In this document: positions 35,303-42,226 of the stretch, piece after piece
Numbering within the stretch: the stretch's first letter is position 1
How the letters are laid out: every line of letters begins with the position of its first letter
Assembly (NCBI GenBank): GCA_015066515.1
Contig: SVOH01000004.1
Span: 62,001-126,000 of the forward strand
Origin: Oscillospiraceae bacterium
Lineage (GTDB): Bacteria; Bacillota; Clostridia; Oscillospirales; Acutalibacteraceae
Direction of reading: 5' to 3'
DNA length: 64,000 nt
Translations under genes and position numbers: made by a program
The notes under the pieces: model-generated
What the model was told of the DNA's origin: nothing
Database searches by the model: none
Seen by the model: only the letters and a program-made list of their open reading frames with translations

Positions 35303-35659
35303 ATGAGTTTTAATTTATTTCTTCTTGAGGCAGCAGCAACTACAGGCGAGGCTAACGCTCAGCCAGGTGGTGTTGGTGGTATACTAGGTATGGCATTACC
35401 ATTTATTGTTATGCTTGCACTTATGTATTTTCTTATCATTCGTCCTCAGAAAAAGAAGGAAAAGGCAGAAAAAGCAATGCGTGACAACCTACAGGTTGGT
35501 GACGAGATAGTTACAATTGGCGGTATATACGGTCGTGTAATTTCTTTAAAAGAAGATACAATCGTTATTGAGTCAAAGAGCGACCACAGCAAAATGACAA
35601 TTGCTCGTTGGGCAATGCAACAAAATCTTACCGTTCACGATGACACACCAAGCAAATAA
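35303..35659 (+). CDS. yajC: Sec translocase accessory subunit YajC
   Basis: The 118-residue product has an N-terminal hydrophobic helix (GMALPFIVMLALMYFLIIRPQ), then the conserved basic RPQKKKEK, and GDEIVTIGGIYGRVISL in the soluble tail. YajC associates with SecDF and the SecYEG channel. The position downstream of queA-tgt is the conserved Firmicute/Proteobacterial neighbourhood. A terminator-like hairpin follows. Confidence 0.93.
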   Translation: MSFNLFLLEAAATTGEANAQPGGVGGILGMALPFIVMLALMYFLIIRPQKKKEKAEKAMRDNLQVGDEIVTIGGIYGRVISLKEDTIVIESKSDHSKMTIARWAMQQNLTVHDDTPSK

Positions 35660-35673
35660 ATAAGTAATAAATT

Positions 35674-35713
35674 ATCCCTTCGTTTGAATAAAATTTAAGC
35701 GGAGGGATTTTTT
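35674..35713 (+). terminator. Terminator hairpin whose 3' arm holds the next gene's ribosome binding site
   Basis: ATCCCTTCG (35674-35682) pairs with CGGAGGGAT (35700-35708; one G-T pair), and T6 follows. GGAGGG at 35701-35706 is the Shine-Dalgarno of the gene at 35714. Confidence 0.75.
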
Positions 35714-36115
35714 ATGTCTGATGGATTTGTTAAAAAAGGTAATTCAAATAAAAAATCCGCCTATATAATGGGCGGCATAATCGGTGTTGTTATAACGCTT
35801 ATTTCAATGCTTGTTTTTTCAGTAATATTGTTGATTTTTGATATTGATCGCGCGTATGCCGCACCATTTGCTACAATTAGTATCTCGGTTGGAAGTTTTG
35901 TTACAAGCTTTATTACAGCTAAAAAAACAGGTGAAAAGGGGTATCTTACCGGAATCATAATAGGCTCAGTGGTTTTTATTGTTATAACACTATTTTCTCT
36001 TATAATGGGAAATAATTTATCATTAAATACGCTATTTCATTTTATAATAATTATGCTTTCGTCAATAGTAGGCGGAATTATGGGGGTTAATAAAAAATCC
36101 AAAAAATACATTTAA
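35714..36115 (+). CDS. TIGR04086-type four-helix membrane protein
   Basis: The 133-residue protein has four transmembrane helices (about 16-40, 48-68, 76-97, 105-125) with small basic termini. Its length, helix pattern and position next to yajC fit the TIGR04086 family of Firmicutes. Its function is unknown. Translation would be limited by the hairpin that holds its ribosome binding site. Confidence 0.75.
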   Translation: MSDGFVKKGNSNKKSAYIMGGIIGVVITLISMLVFSVILLIFDIDRAYAAPFATISISVGSFVTSFITAKKTGEKGYLTGIIIGSVVFIVITLFSLIMGNNLSLNTLFHFIIIMLSSIVGGIMGVNKKSKKYI

Positions 36116-36116
36116 A

Positions 36117-36140
36117 AAAAGACGGGATTAACCGTCTTTT
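36117..36140. terminator. Bidirectional intrinsic terminator
   Basis: AAAAGACGG pairs with CCGTCTTTT across GATTAA, flanked by A and T runs, between convergent genes. Confidence 0.9.
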
Positions 36141-36687
36141 ATTGTGTTAACATTTCAATTATTTTAGAGTAAATAGCCGATGGGTTTTCTAAAAATTTTT
36201 CACGTATAAAGTGACCTTGGTCTTCATCAGTAATAAGTAACTTAACAGTTAAAAACGGTTTACCACCGTCGATTGCTGAGCAACTTAAGTATGTAGCACC
36301 ATTTTCATGTGTAATTTCAAATTGATTATCTTTAGAGTTTTTTAATTTGGCGAGCATTTTCATTACAGCCAAATATGCTCGTTCTTTTACAATCGATGAA
36401 AGAGAATCTTTTAATGTTGTTGCCGTTTCACGACCGGTATTTGTTATTTTATAAACCTGCTCGGTATCATCTGTTGCAACAATCTGACCATTAGCTGACA
36501 ATGACACTACAGCATCACTTACTTCAAATGCGTTTGCAATTCCTTCAAAGTGCAGTACATTTGCAAGCATATCTACTGGAACACCTTCATCAATTGCGCT
36601 TAATATGTAACAAATTAAAATTTTTATTTCAGCGGTACTAAAAAGTCCGCCACGCAAAACTCCTGCACCTGATGCGTTTTTTTCCAT
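36139..36687 (-). CDS. DUF4364 family protein
   Basis: The 182-residue protein has a winged-helix-like N-terminal part (FSTAEIKILICYILSAIDEGVP...EVSDAVVSLSANGQI) and a C-terminal beta-rich ligand-like part. The pattern matches DUF4364 of Clostridia, a presumed DNA-binding protein with no established target. AGGAGATT precedes the ATG by about four bases. It is monocistronic with its own promoter. Confidence 0.85.
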   Translation of the reverse strand: MEKNASGAGVLRGGLFSTAEIKILICYILSAIDEGVPVDMLANVLHFEGIANAFEVSDAVVSLSANGQIVATDDTEQVYKITNTGRETATTLKDSLSSIVKERAYLAVMKMLAKLKNSKDNQFEITHENGATYLSCSAIDGGKPFLTVKLLITDEDQGHFIREKFLENPSAIYSKIIEMLTQ

Positions 36688-36715
36688 AACAATCTCCTAC
36701 AAAATAATTTATTAT

Positions 36716-36744
36716 ATTATAAAATGAAAATCAAAAAGTTTCAA
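36716..36744 (-). promoter_or_regulatory. Promoter of the DUF4364 gene
   Basis: Read on the minus strand: TTGAAA (36744-36739), 17-base spacer, TATAAT (36721-36716). Confidence 0.65.
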
Positions 36745-36817
36745 GTGTTATTTATTAAAAGAATGTTTACAAAGCATATATTTATATGTTAAAATAAAAG
36801 TACAAGGAAGTGATAAT

Positions 36818-38098
36818 ACGATAGGATTAAAACGAGGAACAGTAATGCTTTTTGACCATCAAAATGAGTGGGAAATTGAAGCACAAAACACAATAAGTTG
36901 TTTAAAGAATATTTTAAGCGACGTAATTTGCGATATACAGCATATTGGCAGTACAGCAATAAAAACCATAAAAGCCAAGCCTATAATTGATATAGCAATC
37001 GCTGTAGATAGCTTTGAAACGGTTCTTGAGCACGAGAATGAGTTAAAAGCGGCAGGCTTTTATTATCGACCAAACTCAGACCTTGGCGAACAATTACTAT
37101 TTGCATCCGGCAGTCTTTATGACGGTACAGGTGACAAGCAAACCCATTTTATACACGTTGTAAAACACGCCAGTATGGACTGGGTTAACTATATAAATTT
37201 TAGAGATTACCTAAACAATAATCCCGATATAGCAAAGCAATATGAAGACTTGAAGGTATCACTTGCAAAACAGGCGCCCGTAGATAACGGCAGAGAAAAA
37301 TATCTTAAAGGCAAACACGATTTTATAGTTTTTACGCTTCGCAAGGCACTTGTAAAATCCTACCTTGGCAAAACGATTGATATTAAAATTGACAGGCCTA
37401 TCGGTTACGTGCACCATAAGGAAAAATACAGTCTGACTTACCCTATAAATTATGGTTATATACCATGTGTTTTGGGTGGCGATGGGGAGGAACTTGATGC
37501 TTATCTGCTTGGCGTGGATAAGCCTGTAAAAGAATATCGCGCAAAAATTATAGGCATAGTTCATCGAGAAAACGACGTCGAGGACAAGCTTATTGCCGCA
37601 CCGGAGGGTATTAATTTTAATCAGGCACAAATCGCCGAAGCTATACACTTTCAAGAAAAATATTACAAAACGTATGTTGAGGCAATTTATCAAAAATCGT
37701 GTGGTGTTGTTGTCTACAGAATAGCAAATAAAAAAAGGGAATACCTCTGTTTATTGCAAAATCTTTCAGGTACTTACAGTGTACCTAAAGGACACATAGA
37801 AGCCTTTGAAAGCGAGCAAGAATGTGCACTGAGAGAATTATATGAAGAAACTGGCATAAAAGCAGAGCTTATCGACGGGTTTAAAACTGAAATAAACTAC
37901 AAATTTCGTACAAGATCGGGCGAAAAAAATAAAACGGTTGTGCTATTTCTTGCGGAATATAATGGCGAACTTGATATTGACCACAACGAGATATCAAACT
38001 ACCAATGGCTTGATGCTACAAAAGCAAAAGAAATCTTACCTAAAGGTTGTGACAGGATTATTGATGAAGCAGAATATTTTTTAAATTTTTCTAGATGA
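36818..38098 (+). CDS. Three-domain fusion: GrpB-like, inorganic-pyrophosphatase-like and NUDIX
   Basis: Domain 1 (about 1-180) is GrpB/UPF0157: DIQHIGSTAIKTIKAKPIIDIAI. Domain 2 (about 182-300) is a soluble pyrophosphatase-like fold: DRPIGYVHH, YPINYGYIP, DGEELDAYLLGV. Domain 3 (about 300-426) is NUDIX, with box GHIEAFESEQECALRELYEE (G-x5-E-x7-REL-x-EE). The usual start is ATG at 36845, but the upstream codons read IGLKRGTV, the common GrpB N-terminus, placing the initiator at an ACG (36818) seven bases after AAGGAAGTG-like sequence. That start is inference; 36845 is the conservative alternative. It may handle nucleotide-diphosphate compounds; substrate unknown. Confidence 0.85.
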   Translation, partial: TIGLKRGTVMLFDHQNEWEIEAQNTISCLKNILSDVICDIQHIGSTAIKTIKAKPIIDIAIAVDSFETVLEHENELKAAGFYYRPNSDLGEQLLFASGSLYDGTGDKQTHFIHVVKHASMDWVNYINFRDYLNNNPDIAKQYEDLKVSLAKQAPVDNGREKYLKGKHDFIVFTLRKALVKSYLGKTIDIKIDRPIGYVHHKEKYSLTYPINYGYIPCVLGGDGEELDAYLLGVDKPVKEYRAKIIGIVHRENDVEDKLIAAPEGINFNQAQIAEAIHFQEKYYKTYVEAIYQKSCGVVVYRIANKKREYLCLLQNLSGTYSVPKGHIEAFESEQECALRELYEETGIKAELIDGFKTEINYKFRTRSGEKNKTVVLFLAEYNGELDIDHNEISNYQWLDATKAKEILPKGCDRIIDEAEYFLNFSR

Positions 38099-38159
38099 TA
38101 TGTGTACATTTCAGTTATACTATAAATATTTATAACAACAATATTAAAAAGGAGAAAAT

Positions 38160-38597
38160 ATGATTTATACACCACTTACAAAAAAAGCGCTAAAAATATC
38201 TTTTGACGCACATAAAAATCAACTTGATAAAGGTGGAATACCGTACGTATACCACCCATATGAACTTGCTACGCAAATGACTACCGAGGCTACAACCTGT
38301 GTAGCGCTACTGCATGATGTTGTTGAAGATACTAACACTACTTTTGATGACTTGATTGCCGAAGGCTTTGGCGATGAAATAATTGATGCGCTTCGACTTA
38401 TGACACATAATGACGGTTCGGATTATTTTGTATATGTAAGAAGAATAAAACAAAATCCAATTGCAAAAGCAGTTAAACTTGCTGATTTGCGTCACAATAG
38501 CACCGAATCAAGACTCGACGTAATAACACCAAAGGATCTCGAACGTAAAGAAAAATATAAAAAAGCAATAAATATTCTATTGGGAAACGAAGAATAA
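38160..38597 (+). CDS. HD-domain (p)ppGpp hydrolase-like protein
   Basis: The 145-residue protein is a stand-alone HD domain of the RSH type: HPYELATQM (first His), ALLHDVVEDT (HD plus ED) and VKLADLRHN (Asp). No synthetase or TGS domain follows, so it resembles small alarmone hydrolases (SAH/MESH1-like). It would hydrolyse (p)ppGpp or a related nucleotide. It follows the GrpB/PPase/NUDIX gene, but with a separate AAGGAG site and spacing of 61 bases. Confidence 0.85.
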   Translation: MIYTPLTKKALKISFDAHKNQLDKGGIPYVYHPYELATQMTTEATTCVALLHDVVEDTNTTFDDLIAEGFGDEIIDALRLMTHNDGSDYFVYVRRIKQNPIAKAVKLADLRHNSTESRLDVITPKDLERKEKYKKAINILLGNEE

Positions 38598-38608
38598 TTT
38601 AAATTGGT

Positions 38609-38626
38609 TGTACAAACTTTTGTACA
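38609..38626. promoter_or_regulatory. Perfect palindrome upstream of cwlD
   Basis: TGTACAAA-CT-TTTGTACA is a perfect 8-base inverted repeat overlapping a weak -35 (TTGTAC at 38608). It could be an operator for the cwlD-radA transcript. The regulator is unknown, and a weak terminator is the alternative. Confidence 0.45.
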
Positions 38627-38686
38627 GCATATATAGTAAATTATTATCATATTATTAAGAGATGCCAATTAAAAGGGGTGCTTCTC

Positions 38687-39388
38687 TTGAATATGCTGAA
38701 AAGGTTTACACCACAAGTTTGCTTGTTGGGTATTATTTGTATTATAGCGACATTTGGATATGTAAAAAGTGAAATTATAGGCGTTAATGCTGACGCATAT
38801 ATAAATCCAACTGTTATTATAGATGCTGGTCACGGCGGGTTTGATGGCGGTGCGTCTGCAAAAGACGGCACGGTGGAAAAAGATATTAATTTATCTATTT
38901 CAAAAAAACTTTGTGAATTATTGCGATTTAATGGTTATAACGTTATTATGACACGTGATACCGATACTGGTACCGAGGATGATGAGACACAACCAATACC
39001 AAAGAGAAAAAAGAGTGACCTTGTAAATCGTTTACAAATTATGAAGGATAATCCCGATGCAGTTTTTGTTAGTGTCCATCTAAACAAATTTACAACATCT
39101 GCCGCAAGCGGCGCACAGGTGTTTTATACCAAGAATTATAAAGAAGCATACATATTAGCACAATCAGTACAACGAAGTATTACATCATTAATTCAACCTG
39201 AAAACGCACGTGTTGTAAAGCAAGGAACTGATAGTACGTTTTTACTAAAAAATGCTGCAACACCCGCTATTATAGTTGAATGCGGTTTTTTAAGTAACGG
39301 TCGCGACCTTGAAAAATTAAAAGATGACGAATACCAATCTCAAATGGCCTTTGCTATTTGCGCTGGAATAATGGAGTTTTATAAATAA
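38687..39388 (+). CDS. cwlD: N-acetylmuramoyl-L-alanine amidase, CwlD type
   Basis: A TTG at 38687 is preferred because AAAAGGGGTG lies just upstream; the ATG at 38693 is an alternative. The N-terminal helix (about 9-27) anchors or exports the protein. The amidase_3 domain has zinc and catalytic residues in VIIDAGHGGFDGG, VEKDINL, FVSVHLNK and IVECGFLSN. The 233-residue size matches CwlD, which in spore formers makes muramic-delta-lactam in cortex peptidoglycan. It may instead be a vegetative cell-wall amidase. Confidence 0.85.
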   Translation: MNMLKRFTPQVCLLGIICIIATFGYVKSEIIGVNADAYINPTVIIDAGHGGFDGGASAKDGTVEKDINLSISKKLCELLRFNGYNVIMTRDTDTGTEDDETQPIPKRKKSDLVNRLQIMKDNPDAVFVSVHLNKFTTSAASGAQVFYTKNYKEAYILAQSVQRSITSLIQPENARVVKQGTDSTFLLKNAATPAIIVECGFLSNGRDLEKLKDDEYQSQMAFAICAGIMEFYK

Positions 39389-39401
39389 TTAAGGAGTAAA
39401 T

Positions 39402-40778
39402 ATGGCAGGAAAGATTAAAACGGTATATGTATGTCAAGAGTGCGGATACGAGTCACCCAAATGGATGGGCCAATGCCCAAACTGTAACGAGTGGAATACT
39501 CTTGAAGAAGAGATTATTGCAGATAAAAAATTGGCAGTTGGCACTATGACCTCATCGGCCGTAAAAAAAGTAATTACAAGCGCAAAAACACTTTCAGAAA
39601 TAAACTATACCGATGAGCAACGTTATCTTACAAATATCAATGAACTTGATCGAGTTCTTGGTGGCGGAATAGTTAAAGGCTCGGTGGTACTACTTAGCGG
39701 TGATCCCGGTATTGGTAAGTCAACTATACTTTTACAAATGTGCGAGAATATGCGTGATACTCTTAACATTCTTTATGTTTCGGGTGAGGAGTCTGCTGTT
39801 CAAATAAAACTGCGTGCAAAGCGCTTGGGTGTAGCAGGGGAAAATATAACCATAATGACCGAAACCGACACACAGGCGATTTGTGAGTATATTATGGCAG
39901 ATAAACCCGACCTTGTAATGATTGACTCAATTCAAACGCTACAAATCAGTGAGCTATCTTCATCAGCAGGTAGCATTGTTCAAGTACGTGAGTCAACAAA
40001 TATGCTTCTTCGTACCGGAAAGTCGCTGGGAATTCCTATATTTATTGTAGGCCATGTAAACAAGGGCGGCGATATTGCAGGTCCAAAGGTGCTTGAACAT
40101 ATTGTTGACACCGTGCTTTATTTTGAGGGTGAACGCAATCAGTCTTACCGAATTTTGCGTGCTATTAAAAACCGTTTTGGTTCAACAAATGAAATCGGCG
40201 TATTTGAAATGAGAGATACAGGACTATGCGAAGTTGAAAACCCATCGGCGATGCTGCTGTCCGGCAGAATGAGCAACGTATCGGGCGCGTGTATTACCTG
40301 CGTTATAGAGGGTACAAGACCTATTCTTTCAGAAATACAAGCACTAGTTACCACAACGGGTTTCGGTAATCCTAGACGTATGTCAAACGGCTTTGATTAT
40401 AACCGACTTAATCTTTTGCTTGCAATACTTGAAAAGCGACAGGGACTTTATTTTTCAAATCTTGATACATATTTAAATGTTGTGGGTGGCATGCGACTAG
40501 ACGAGCCGGCTTGTGATTTGGCTGTATGCATGGCTCTTGTATCTGGACTTCGTGATACACCACTTGACGAAAAACTTATTGCTTTTGGTGAGGTTGGTCT
40601 TTCAGGAGAAATACGAAGTGTGTCAAGAGTACAAGCACGTGTTAATGAGGCGGCAAGACTTGGTTTTAGCACATGTGTTTTACCACGTAGTTCAATTAAA
40701 CAAATAACTAATAAGCCCGAGGGAATAGAGCTTATTGGTGTAAAAAATATAAAAGAAGCGTTAGAAATAATAAGATAA
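39402..40778 (+). CDS. radA: DNA repair protein RadA
   Basis: The 458-residue protein has the N-terminal zinc finger (VCQECGYESPKWMGQCPNC), Walker A GDPGIGKST, the RadA-specific KNRFGSTNEIG motif and the C-terminal Lon-protease-like domain (ending GEVGLSGEIRSVSRVQAR). It is a RecA-related ATPase that drives branch migration in recombinational repair. AAGGAG gives a clear start, and it lies 13 bases after cwlD. Confidence 0.97.
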   Translation: MAGKIKTVYVCQECGYESPKWMGQCPNCNEWNTLEEEIIADKKLAVGTMTSSAVKKVITSAKTLSEINYTDEQRYLTNINELDRVLGGGIVKGSVVLLSGDPGIGKSTILLQMCENMRDTLNILYVSGEESAVQIKLRAKRLGVAGENITIMTETDTQAICEYIMADKPDLVMIDSIQTLQISELSSSAGSIVQVRESTNMLLRTGKSLGIPIFIVGHVNKGGDIAGPKVLEHIVDTVLYFEGERNQSYRILRAIKNRFGSTNEIGVFEMRDTGLCEVENPSAMLLSGRMSNVSGACITCVIEGTRPILSEIQALVTTTGFGNPRRMSNGFDYNRLNLLLAILEKRQGLYFSNLDTYLNVVGGMRLDEPACDLAVCMALVSGLRDTPLDEKLIAFGEVGLSGEIRSVSRVQARVNEAARLGFSTCVLPRSSIKQITNKPEGIELIGVKNIKEALEIIR

Positions 40779-40790
40779 AGGTCGATTAAT

Positions 40791-41234
40791 ATGAAAAATA
40801 GTGAGAAAGCAGTAAAGTTGTTTACAGATGGTTATAATTGTGCGCAGGCGGTGTTTGGTGCATTTGCCGATGATTTAGGTTTTGATGAGGCAACTGCTTT
40901 AAAAATGGCATCTCCATTTGGTGGTGGATTTGGACGACAGCGTGAAGTGTGCGGCGCAGTTAGCGGTATGCTTATGGCGTTTGGTTATCTGTATGGATAT
41001 GAAACACCCGAAACGGGCGAGATTAAGATGAAGCATTACGAAGATACACGCGCTTTATGTAATGCTTTTAAAGATAAAAATGGCTCAATTATATGCCGCG
41101 AAATACTTAAAACTGCTGAGGTTGGCGGCACACCCGAACCGAGAACCGAAAAATATTATCACGAACGCCCTTGCGAAAGATGTGTGCGCACAGCAAGCGA
41201 AATATTAGAAAAGTATATCGAGAATAATAAATAA
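40791..41234 (+). CDS. C_GCAxxG_C_C family redox-like protein
   Basis: The 147-residue product has the family pattern: NCAQAVFGAF, then SPFGGGFGRQREVCGAVSGMLMAFGYLYG, a cysteine in ALCNAF and the final ERPCERCV. Five to six conserved cysteines suggest a redox-active or metal-binding protein, usually near other redox genes. No partner reductase is adjacent. It starts 12 bases after radA and is probably in its transcript. Confidence 0.9.
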   Translation: MKNSEKAVKLFTDGYNCAQAVFGAFADDLGFDEATALKMASPFGGGFGRQREVCGAVSGMLMAFGYLYGYETPETGEIKMKHYEDTRALCNAFKDKNGSIICREILKTAEVGGTPEPRTEKYYHERPCERCVRTASEILEKYIENNK

Positions 41235-41251
41235 AGTATGTTACTACGTGT

Positions 41252-41370
41252 GATTGCCTCCCTTGCCTAAAGGGTAGACTCCCTCACGGTGTGAGGGAGA
41301 TGTCACAAAGTGACAGAGGGAGACCGCTCCTGTCAGGAGGGGGACCGCACGCGGTGGTGGGATATTTGGT
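41252..41370. repeat. Intergenic palindromic repeat element
   Basis: The segment is much more GC-rich than its surroundings and consists of nested inverted repeats. CTCCCTCAC-GGT-GTGAGGGAG is at 41279-41299 and TGTCAC-AAA-GTGACA at 41301-41315. CTCC-TGTCA-GGAG follows near 41327-41339, then ACCGC..GCGGT near 41344-41354. The layout (CCTCCCTTGCCTAAAGGG... to GTGGTGGGAT) is of the type scattered between genes in gut Oscillospirales. Confidence 0.75.
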
Positions 41371-41378
41371 GAGAGAAA

Positions 41379-42185
41379 ATGACTAAAAAAATAGTTGCTA
41401 TTGGTGGCGGTGAAAACGGAAGGACTACCTTTAGCGGCATAAAAATGCCTTATGAATTACGTGAAATCGATACCGAAATTATTAAACTTACGGGTAAAGA
41501 AAAACCTAACTTTTTGTTTCTTGGTCACGCGCAAAACAAACCAGAATATGAAGAACTCTATTTTACTACAATGAAATCAATTTACGGTGATATGTTTGGT
41601 TGTAAATGCGAAACTATTAAGCGATCTGAGTTAGGTAAAAACCATGAACACATAGAATGTCTTGTTGATTGGGCAGATATAATTTATCAGGGCGGCGGAG
41701 ACACTAAAAGTATGATTGAGCTTTGGAAATCTACAAAGTTTAATAGTGTTTTAAAAAATGCCTGGGAAATGGGGAAAGTGCTTTGTGGCGTTTCTGCTGG
41801 TGCAAACTGCTGGTTTAAAAGTTGTAGTTCCGATTCGCTTAAAATTCTATCAAATGATCCGAATGCATCAATGATAACGGTTGATGGTTTGGGTTTTGTT
41901 GATGCTTTTTTTACACCACATTGTAACGTTGCAAACGAAAGCACTAATCGACTTCAGCATATGAAAGATGCACTTTTAAATATCGATATGGTAGGAATAG
42001 GTATTTCAAATTGTTGCGCAATAGAAATAATTGATGATACATATAGGCTTATAAGATGCGATGCTTCAAATTATGGTATAGAAGCATATGGAATAAAAGC
42101 ATATTATAAAAATGGTAAATATTTTGAAGAGATAATAGATACCGACAGTGATTTTAAAATTTTAAATAAACTGTTAACCAAATAA
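41379..42185 (+). CDS. S51-family (dipeptidase E/cyanophycinase-like) serine peptidase
   Basis: The 268-residue protein has the S51 nucleophile elbow CGVSAGANCWF (Ser in GVSAGA), the N-terminal IVAIGGGE segment, and the glycine-rich IIYQGGGDTKSM. A DAFFTPHCN segment holds the probable histidine. Family members cleave aspartyl dipeptides or act as related hydrolases. GGTGAG precedes the ATG. It is separated from the preceding genes by a palindromic repeat. Confidence 0.88.
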   Translation: MTKKIVAIGGGENGRTTFSGIKMPYELREIDTEIIKLTGKEKPNFLFLGHAQNKPEYEELYFTTMKSIYGDMFGCKCETIKRSELGKNHEHIECLVDWADIIYQGGGDTKSMIELWKSTKFNSVLKNAWEMGKVLCGVSAGANCWFKSCSSDSLKILSNDPNASMITVDGLGFVDAFFTPHCNVANESTNRLQHMKDALLNIDMVGIGISNCCAIEIIDDTYRLIRCDASNYGIEAYGIKAYYKNGKYFEEIIDTDSDFKILNKLLTK

Positions 42186-42186
42186 C

Positions 42187-42219
42187 AAAACAGCCTTTGC
42201 ATTTCGCAAAGGCTGTTTT
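42187..42219. terminator. Bidirectional intrinsic terminator
   Basis: AAAACAGCCTTTGC pairs with GCAAAGGCTGTTTT across a five-base loop, between convergent genes. Confidence 0.93.
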
Positions 42220-42226
42220 TGTATAA

